Shown here: positions 57,815-64,000 of the stretch, piece after piece | Numbering within the stretch: the first letter of the stretch is position 1 | Layout: every line of letters begins with the position of its first letter | Assembly (NCBI GenBank): GCA_015178975.1 | Contig: WHVD01000020.1 | Location: forward strand, 186,001 to 250,000 | Origin: Hysterangium stoloniferum | Lineage: Eukaryota; Basidiomycota; Agaricomycetes; Hysterangiales; Hysterangiaceae | Direction: 5' to 3' | DNA length: 64,000 bases | The notes under the pieces: model-generated | Database searches by the model: none | What the model saw: the letters and a program-made list of their open reading frames with translations, nothing else | What the model was told of the DNA's origin: nothing | Program-made: the position numbers and the translations under genes

Positions 57815-57976
57815 TGTTGGAATAGTAGATAGAAGGACACAGAAGTCACCAGAAGTGACCAAACTCAGACTCAGACTCAAACTCGAATGACCGGTGGTGG
57901 TAGATTGCCAACACGCAGATAGCGCTACGGTAAGTACATGTGGGTACATATGGGTCCAAACCACACACAACGAACA
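57815..57976 (-). repeat. 3' LTR of the Copia-type element
   Basis: TGTTGGAATAG...CAACGAACA on the plus strand. In element orientation it is preceded by purine-rich GGTGGGAG, which is repeated three more times within the next 130 bases. Confidence 0.93.
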
Positions 57977-59172
57977 CTCCCACCTGGTGAGGATCCAAGA
58001 ATATGTAAAACTCCCACCGAATCAAAGAAATATGAGAAAGATAAAAGGAAGCTCCCACCAAATATAAACAGTGAACAAAAAGAAAATAGCTTGGAAGCTC
58101 CCACCAAATGTAAAAACTAAGTGCGAAGCACAACAAAGGGATGTGAATCATTCTCAGGAGAAGGGGCTCGAGATAATCTAGGGGAAGAGTGTGAAGAATG
58201 AACCAGACCAGAGTAAGCACCACCTGAAAAATGAACTTGGGTGGAATTGGCATGATCAGGAGGACGAGATGATCCTGACATGATGTAATCCTTGATGTGA
58301 GAAGGCATATCATAAATGCAGGTGACTGAATGATGATTGGGTTTCCACAACGATGACAGTGACCTTCATTGGCAGGATTGCACCAATGATACCCTTTATC
58401 ATCCTCTAAAGAATGATTGGGAATAGCTCCATATTCTGATTTCTGACCTGAAGAATGTAAATCACCTCTGGTAGTTCGTCCACCCCGGGCTAAAAATGAA
58501 GTCTCGATTGGCTCAGTTTTGATATCGATAACTGAAGTGGAGGAACCAATGAGAATGTCAATGATATCAGAAAGTGAGGGTTCAGTCTTGGCAGTAAGAA
58601 TGCTAGTGCGAACAGTATGATAGGATGGATGGAGACCAACAAGAATGATGTCACCAATGAAAACATCACTGAATGGAACTCCAAGACCTTCTAGCACTTG
58701 ACGAGACTTCTGAATCGATTGGATATACACCTCAATAGGTTTGGAAGGATCCTGTTTAGTTGCCATAAAGGCTTCTACAGCTTTGACCCTATGACCCATG
58801 GTAGACTTCTGAAAATAGGCATGAACAGCCTTCCAGGATGCCAATCCAGAGCTGATGTCATACACCTTTGACTGGAGTTGAAAAGAAATGCGAGAATAGA
58901 TAAAGAAGGCTGCCTGTCCATCCTCTGTGACCTTATCTGTAGGGACAACAGCATTGGGATCATCAGTGATCCAGGTGAAGGCAGCACCCAGGAAACACAT
59001 CTTCATTGCTCTCTTCCACTCATAGTAGTTGTCCTCAACAAGGAGAGGAGCACTAGAGAAGATGGAGGTAAGACCAGAGGACATGATGTTGGATGGAAGG
59101 ATTCAGGAGGTGTCGGAATAGGAGTACTGATAAGGGAATTATGTGAAATTGATGGAGATTTAGTGGAAGCCG

Positions 59173-59184
59173 GGGCCCATAACC
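59173..59184 (-). promoter_or_regulatory. Copia-like primer binding site
   Basis: GGTTATGGGCCC in element orientation directly follows the 5' LTR. The complement GGGCCCATAACC contains the CAT anticodon and stem of initiator tRNA-Met, the internal primer region used by Drosophila copia. Confidence 0.7.
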
Positions 59185-59346
59185 TGTTGGAATAGTAGAT
59201 AGAAGGACACAGAAGTCACCAGAAGTGACCAAACTCAGACTCAGACTCAAACTCGAATGACCGGCAGTGGTAGATTGCCAACATGCAGATAGCGCTACGG
59301 TAAGTACATGTGGGTACATATGGGTCCAAACCACACACAACGAACA
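59185..59346 (-). repeat. 5' LTR of the Copia-type element
   Basis: It is the same length as the other LTR with three differences. A partial relic of the same LTR lies at 51905-52014. Confidence 0.93.
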
Positions 59347-59808
59347 ACCACCCCATGCCACTGTAATGCCTCCAAAAGGGACATTCTTATTATATATCTG
59401 AAGGAAGCCCCAATCTACTGCCTCATGAAGTAAGTTTGCATGGAACCTGATCCCAATTTTCCACTTTGGATGGCTTTTGTTAAAATGTGTACCTAGAATG
59501 TTACTGGACCTGCACCCAATATCAGAAATCATACTTCTATTGACCCTTGCCATTTATCAAAGTTATAATCATGCATGTTATCCCCAATCCTACTGATTCC
59601 AGAGTCGTCCTACACATTGACACTTAGTCAATATACCCATCAGGACAACCTTGCATTCTGTGATTGTATCCTTCAGGTAATCCACTTATTGTTCTCCCTA
59701 TCTTATCCTGACTTGTATACATTCAGTTGTTTATTGTTTCACTCTGTATTAAGTCCCACTTTGGACATTCCAAATATTACTCCACCTCATATTCACACAG
59801 CATCCTGA
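59347..59808. other. No recognisable gene
   Basis: A short stretch between two LTR insertions. A 77-codon plus-strand frame at 59575 has no family likeness. Confidence 0.5.
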
Positions 59809-61182
59809 TGTTATGACCATGTCGCAACCCGACAGTCCCCGAGGTTATCACCACTTATCAATGTTTCAAGTTAGCATTCAAGTCACCGCATCAGAAACTG
59901 TCAGACCCCCGATGCTGATGTATGCTTTCGTGGTGATCAAACTCCATTTATGCCCCATCAAAATATACTCGTACTATCTGGTTAAACTCTGATATGTCCC
60001 TTTTTATTATGATGATCTGCTCTATTCTGTTTCACATATGTCTATATATACTTGTAACCCTTGGACTATTTCCTTTTCTCGTAATACTGCTCTCAGTTAT
60101 TTCACGGCCTCCAAACTAATTGTAACCTTCCCGTTCCTAATCAAGCTTATTTGTCAATACCATTTTCCGCTCTTCTCCTAGTTAGCATTTTCTAGATGCC
60201 AAATATTTGTATATGAACCCACTGTAGTTGTAGTTACAAGGCAATCAGAATATCGACTCAGAATACCCTCTTACACCTCTAGAAGTGTGAGAGGTATGGC
60301 GAAATACACTCAGGAAATATAGTCAGATGTGCTCTTACTATATTTCCTTTATTATTTCTATTTTCTCTCTTTCATTATACCTATAATTAGTTCGACGACC
60401 TATGTATGTGGTACATCGACTCTTGTGGGCGCACACACACCAGACTTATGTATTCTAGCACTGGTAGTTTAGAACTCAGACACTTTTTACACCGCAACCA
60501 CGACTTACCCAGACACCCGTTAGTGTCCTGTAAGTTGTGATTGGTGTATCGTCTCGACCGTCACAGATGGGCTTTAGCTACTCATTCAAACTGAGTTTCG
60601 AACTGTATCAGTTGAAACTCAATCCCTATCTCAACTCGCGTGGACTACATCCACGCTACTCTATCATTCGACTCTCTAACTACTCAACTTGCACTCGAGC
60701 AGTTATCCAGAATCGCACTTAACCAGTTGATTCTGCTTATTTGTTCTAGCTATCTACCTTACTTTAGATAGCTATTTCTCTCTACCGTATTGAACTAAAT
60801 AGTCAATACGTGTTCGGTCCGTATTAGACTTAGACAGTCAATACATCGTGGTATCGTACTTCAACGGTCGATATTCTTTGTATATAGAACGGTTAGAACT
60901 TCTACCACTCTTCACAAGAAGTCTCATACTAAGTATCCCGCTATCTGCCTTCGCGTATGCTCGCCCACTCTCAGTTTCCAACCCCTTGGCCCAACACTTG
61001 ACTTATCCTTCAGTTCCGATCAGTAGTTCACCGAGAGGAACTCATTAGGACTAGTCTTCACCCATCTGAAATCTAAGGACACCCAATGGATATTGTGAGA
61101 GCACAGCACATAAGCTGATGCCAAGTCCTTCCGATCAGTCCCCATCAGCCTACTGACACTAGTCAGTTTTCAGTTCTTAACA
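59809..61182 (+). repeat. Solo LTR, family A, with 5-bp target duplication, split by another LTR
   Basis: It starts TGTTATGACC, ends TTCTTAACA and is flanked by CCTGA at 59804-59808 and 61183-61187. The insert at 60286-60916 accounts for its extra length. Confidence 0.95.
60286..60916. repeat. Solo LTR (631 bp, unidentified family) inside the family A LTR
   Basis: It begins TGTGAGAGGTATGG, ends ACCACTCTTCACA and is flanked by AGAAG at 60281-60285 and 60917-60921. Its ends form a short imperfect inverted repeat. It keeps many CG dinucleotides while the host LTR is depleted, so it is the younger insertion. Confidence 0.95.
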
Positions 61183-62686
61183 CCTGACATCCATCTCTCT
61201 GATTATGGCATTCTTTGCAGTGGTGTCCCTGATATCTATCAGTTACCATTTACATATATTACTTTCTACTTTGGTCTGACCTTTTGTCAATCAGATATTC
61301 CATTCCATATTGGGTCTTTCCTTCTCTCCATGTGACTCTGTTGATTCTTCCCCATCATATTGAGAACTCCTGCACATTATAGACCCCCATTTTCTTCAAG
61401 ACCGTGAGCATCCTCAATAGCTTGCAACATACCATTGAATCCCAACACCAGGGAGGTGAGGGGTAGAAGGAGAGGGGTGAGCTGCCCTTAGAGAGGTGGA
61501 TGTTTTATCACCATTTCCAACAAATCCTATCAAGTGAATTTGAATACCAAGTTTTGAGTTGCCGGCACCTGATTAGCTTGGGTAGACGGAATGTATTGGT
61601 GTGTTCCGCTTGGGGTAGGGGTGCGGTGTTTTGAATGCAGCTGTTTCTATTTGATCTTCAAGAAGCTTGAGCAGTCAAGGTCAGGAAAAGCTAGGTCCAG
61701 CTCAGCTGTTCACACTGCAAGTAGCTGAGCTAGAGACAGTTGAATACTTTGTTTGTGTTTGTGTTTGTTTACATTATAATATCGTGACGTGACCTAATGA
61801 GCTTCAAATATCCCGCGTTAGCATTCGCTCAGCACGTCAGCCTTCGGCATTGTACAAAAAATTGAGTATTTTGAGGTTCACATCACCGGAAAAACACGTC
61901 ATTGCTTCTCGATGCATAACCTACATCTTGGAAGGTCGGAACCACACCACACCGCATCAACAAACATGCAACAAACACGCCATACACACCTCACCATGCA
62001 GCACACACTGCTCGCCGTCTTGAAGAGTGACCATCCCCAAACTTATTTGTTATCCTTCATTCCTTGATTAATCCCCCCCGCCCTTTTGCAAGCCCTGTGA
62101 ACAGTCTCACTAAATCCTTGAAAATGCATACTGTGGACCATGCTCAGTGAGGCTGATGCATGATTTTACCCCATGTCTACCTAAAATATCACCAAACCCA
62201 TCGTGTCAGAAGGTGACTCACTAACTGACACATTGATTGATACAAGTACTTCATTACCAGTATATTAAACCCTTGTAGATTGTGTATTTACAATAAGCCA
62301 ACTCATACCATTTTTAACAGGATTTACACAAAACTCTGAAGAATAGCCATATCCTCAATAGATACAGATAATATCTAGGTACAAGTCAAGTTCTCAGGTC
62401 ACATTGCCAGATTGGGATCGTCTTCTCACTTCCCGGCCTCATTGTCGGCTCCCGTTCCTTCTAATATTCCGCTATAACTCCTGACTGCCTTCTATCTTCG
62501 ATTAGATCTTCTTATCCTCCATAATTACACACCGCTTCTTGGAAGGTCTAAATGGAGGTCATAATACCCGTAAACCCACATCCCTAACTGAAGTACGAAA
62601 AAAATAAAACGACATCCACAAACAGCGTGCCTGGGGTATCTCCTACGAAGTAGACCTCACCCTCAAGATAAGCCAGTTGGCCCATA
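61183..62686. other. No recognisable gene
   Basis: About 1.5 kb with only short frames. 61900-62030 has a run of ACAC-containing words. The last part is the 3' flank of the membrane protein gene. Confidence 0.5.
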
Positions 62687-64000
62687 TTACTCGTCCGAAC
62701 CGATATTTGAGTCGGAGTCAAAGATATTGTGGCTCGAAGCCTCTATACGTGGTAATTGTATGGTACCTGGCGTGGCCGACCGGTGTGATAATGAACGTGT
62801 GGGGAAAAGAGTCTCAGGCGACGAAAGAAAAACGTTCGGTGAGGACCGAGTCCGATTGTGGGTGAGTTGCGACATAATGGAAGATGAGTTGGTTGATCGA
62901 ATATTAGTGTAGGAGACGGACTGAAACGGGTCAAGGCTGTTTGTCTGGAATGAGGCTATCTGGTGCGGTGAGCTCATATGTGATCCACCTGGGCCGCGGC
63001 CAACTGTTAAACGGCTCGCGCTCTCATCGAGGTCTAATAGACTGGGTCTATTTTGTGATTGAATGCCCGCGACGGAGACGGCTGCCCCGCCGAGGGAAGG
63101 CCTAGCCGCCGAGGCATCTGTGATGCCTAACGGCGTTGAGATCGATTTTTCATTTAGTACTCCTAGTGAGAGAGAGAGAGAGAGAAATATAAATTAATAT
63201 ATTTGGATACAAGAGCGATGATGAGGAAATACTTGAGGGATTTGTTTGTTGTCTGCGCCACCACATATATGCGAGAACAAGAGCAAAGAAGATGACGACG
63301 GCTCCGACGACACCGCCGACTATAGCACCGACTGGTATATGCTGGTTTTGTGGGGAATTATTTACTACTTCGGTGACTGTGACCTCTCTACAAGAATAAC
63401 AACAGACTATGAGTCTTCATAACCCTGCTGGCCATAAATAATAGGAAAATGACTCACGCTGCCCTCGTTGTCGTACTTGTACTTGCAGCTATAGAGGAAA
63501 CACTGCCACAACTCGTTGTCGAGTTCGCATCCGGCACATTGACCGGACATCACATAATCAATCTCATCCAGCTGAAAGTCTGCAGTGGTTCCCTCATTTG
63601 TTATCACAAGTGTGTGCAGTCCATCCCTGACGATTCCTGAGTCCCAAAAAACCTGACTGAACACTGCTGTTGGCGCACATTCAAAGGTTACACTGGTGGA
63701 TGCACCATCATCTAGCTGGTATGAGGAAATAGTGCTTCCATTTCCGACAGGGACTGTTCCAATTACGGTCACTTGGGTGCCTGCACAACGAAGCCAAAAA
63801 AAAATACTAAAAATTCCATATCTAAAATACATCCACACCTCGCCAACTTAGAGTAGCCGTTGAACCGACAGATGGGGCACCATGGACCGTTTGCATCCAC
63901 TGGCGTGACGAGCCAATAAGTGCTTGCCAATCCCCGGCATAACTTATGGCAGTTGAAGTGTCATCGACATGCATGACATCGCCGATAGATTCCATTGGGG
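62687..64000 (-). CDS. Single-pass membrane protein with extracellular beta-sandwich-like domain (3' part, runs off right edge)
   Basis: Minus-strand exons: to 63839 (from beyond the edge), 63780 to about 63480, 63233-63387 and 62687-63162. Introns are 58 bp (63781-63838), about 90-95 bp (donor GTACAAG or GTACGAC, both in phase) and 70 bp. The extracellular part has the agaric words ISYAGDWQALIGSSRQW, SVGSTATLSWRG, TQVTVIGTVPVG and DGLHTLVITNEG. A transmembrane helix (VGAIVGGVVGAVVIFFALVL, then AYMWWRRQQ) follows in the third exon. The 160-residue Ser/Thr-rich cytoplasmic tail ends IFDSDSNIGSDE. Proteins of this layout are numerous in agarics; ligand and role are not known. The signal peptide would lie outside the window. 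Confidence 0.82.

Larger units (their letters stand above)
57815..59346 (-). mobile_element. Compact Copia-type element with gag but no pol (non-autonomous)
   Basis: Two 162-bp LTRs (57815-57976 and 59185-59346) differ at three positions (about 2 percent). The element is flanked by ACCAC at 57810-57814 and 59347-59351. Between the LTRs a minus-strand frame from ATG 59084 encodes a Copia-type gag (EDNYYEWKRAMKMCFLGAAF, FQKSTMGHRVKAVEAFMATK, SDIIDILIGSS) with a Cys/His segment near its end (HWCNPANEGHCHRCG). No protease, integrase or polymerase is present, so it must borrow them. The primer site beside the 5' LTR reads GGTTATGGGCCC (59173-59184), as in Drosophila copia, where it pairs with an internal part of initiator tRNA-Met. 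The element appears complete in its ends and young. Confidence 0.9.

Overview
The window looks like a repeat-rich, accessory stretch of a mushroom-forming basidiomycete (Agaricomycetes) genome. Four things point there: host genes cut by 50-90 bp GT...AG introns, a fungal HNH-nuclease gene, an agaric-style F-box gene and an agaric-type single-pass membrane protein, all embedded in Ty3/Gypsy chromoviruses of the Tf1/sushi kind with a chromodomain behind the integrase. I saw no rRNA, tRNA or CRISPR array.

Layout. 1-5853: a broken minus-strand Gypsy element (family A) with its 5' LTR. 5854-8580: an old plus-strand Gypsy copy (family B) carrying two later LTR insertions. 8580-13317: gene-poor sequence with two tandem arrays, a block of three intron-like units and a LINE 3' end with poly(A). 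13318-13930: solo A LTR. 14130-15509: a whole four-exon HNH-nuclease gene. 16158-21326: Tc1/mariner remnants around a plus-strand Gypsy element (family C). 21330-25600: pieces of two other Gypsy lineages and a degenerate membrane-protein gene. 25610-28866: a second, dead copy of the HNH gene hit by four LTR-type insertions. 30055-30412: a small three-exon gene for a secreted cysteine-rich protein. 31769-35945: a second membrane-gene copy, a two-exon hypothetical gene and a Helitron remnant. 36180-46899: two more broken Gypsy elements (family G, and a second A copy that holds an antisense zinc-cluster gene). 47034-48616: a three-level nest (inverted-repeat element, then a nearly perfect 686-bp fold-back transposon, then a solo G LTR). 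49925-52014: a mosaic of repeats. 53200-56993: an F-box pseudogene and its whole paralogue. 57815-59346: a compact Copia-type element lacking pol, with matching LTRs and target duplication. 59809-61182: an A LTR split by another LTR. 62687-64000: the 3' part of a single-pass membrane protein gene.

Host genes that look functional are few: the HNH protein, the F-box protein, the small secreted protein, the membrane protein at the right edge and perhaps the two-exon gene near 34 kb. Nothing suggests that they act together. The dominant story is repeated insertion, LTR-LTR recombination to solo LTRs, and decay. In the clearest host pair (14.1 versus 28 kb) many differences are CG to TG/CA changes, as expected of cytosine-methylated DNA.

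The most interesting signals are: (1) an 11-base match between LTR and primer site that changes in step across four Gypsy families, which indicates Tf1-like self-priming; (2) an intron-bearing antisense gene with an exact GAL4-type cysteine spacing inside the 3' end of a Gypsy element; (3) the fold-back transposon with TA target duplication; (4) the unrecognised secreted-protein gene with a 22-base exon; and (5) the minimal Copia element with a Drosophila-copia-like internal tRNA primer site.
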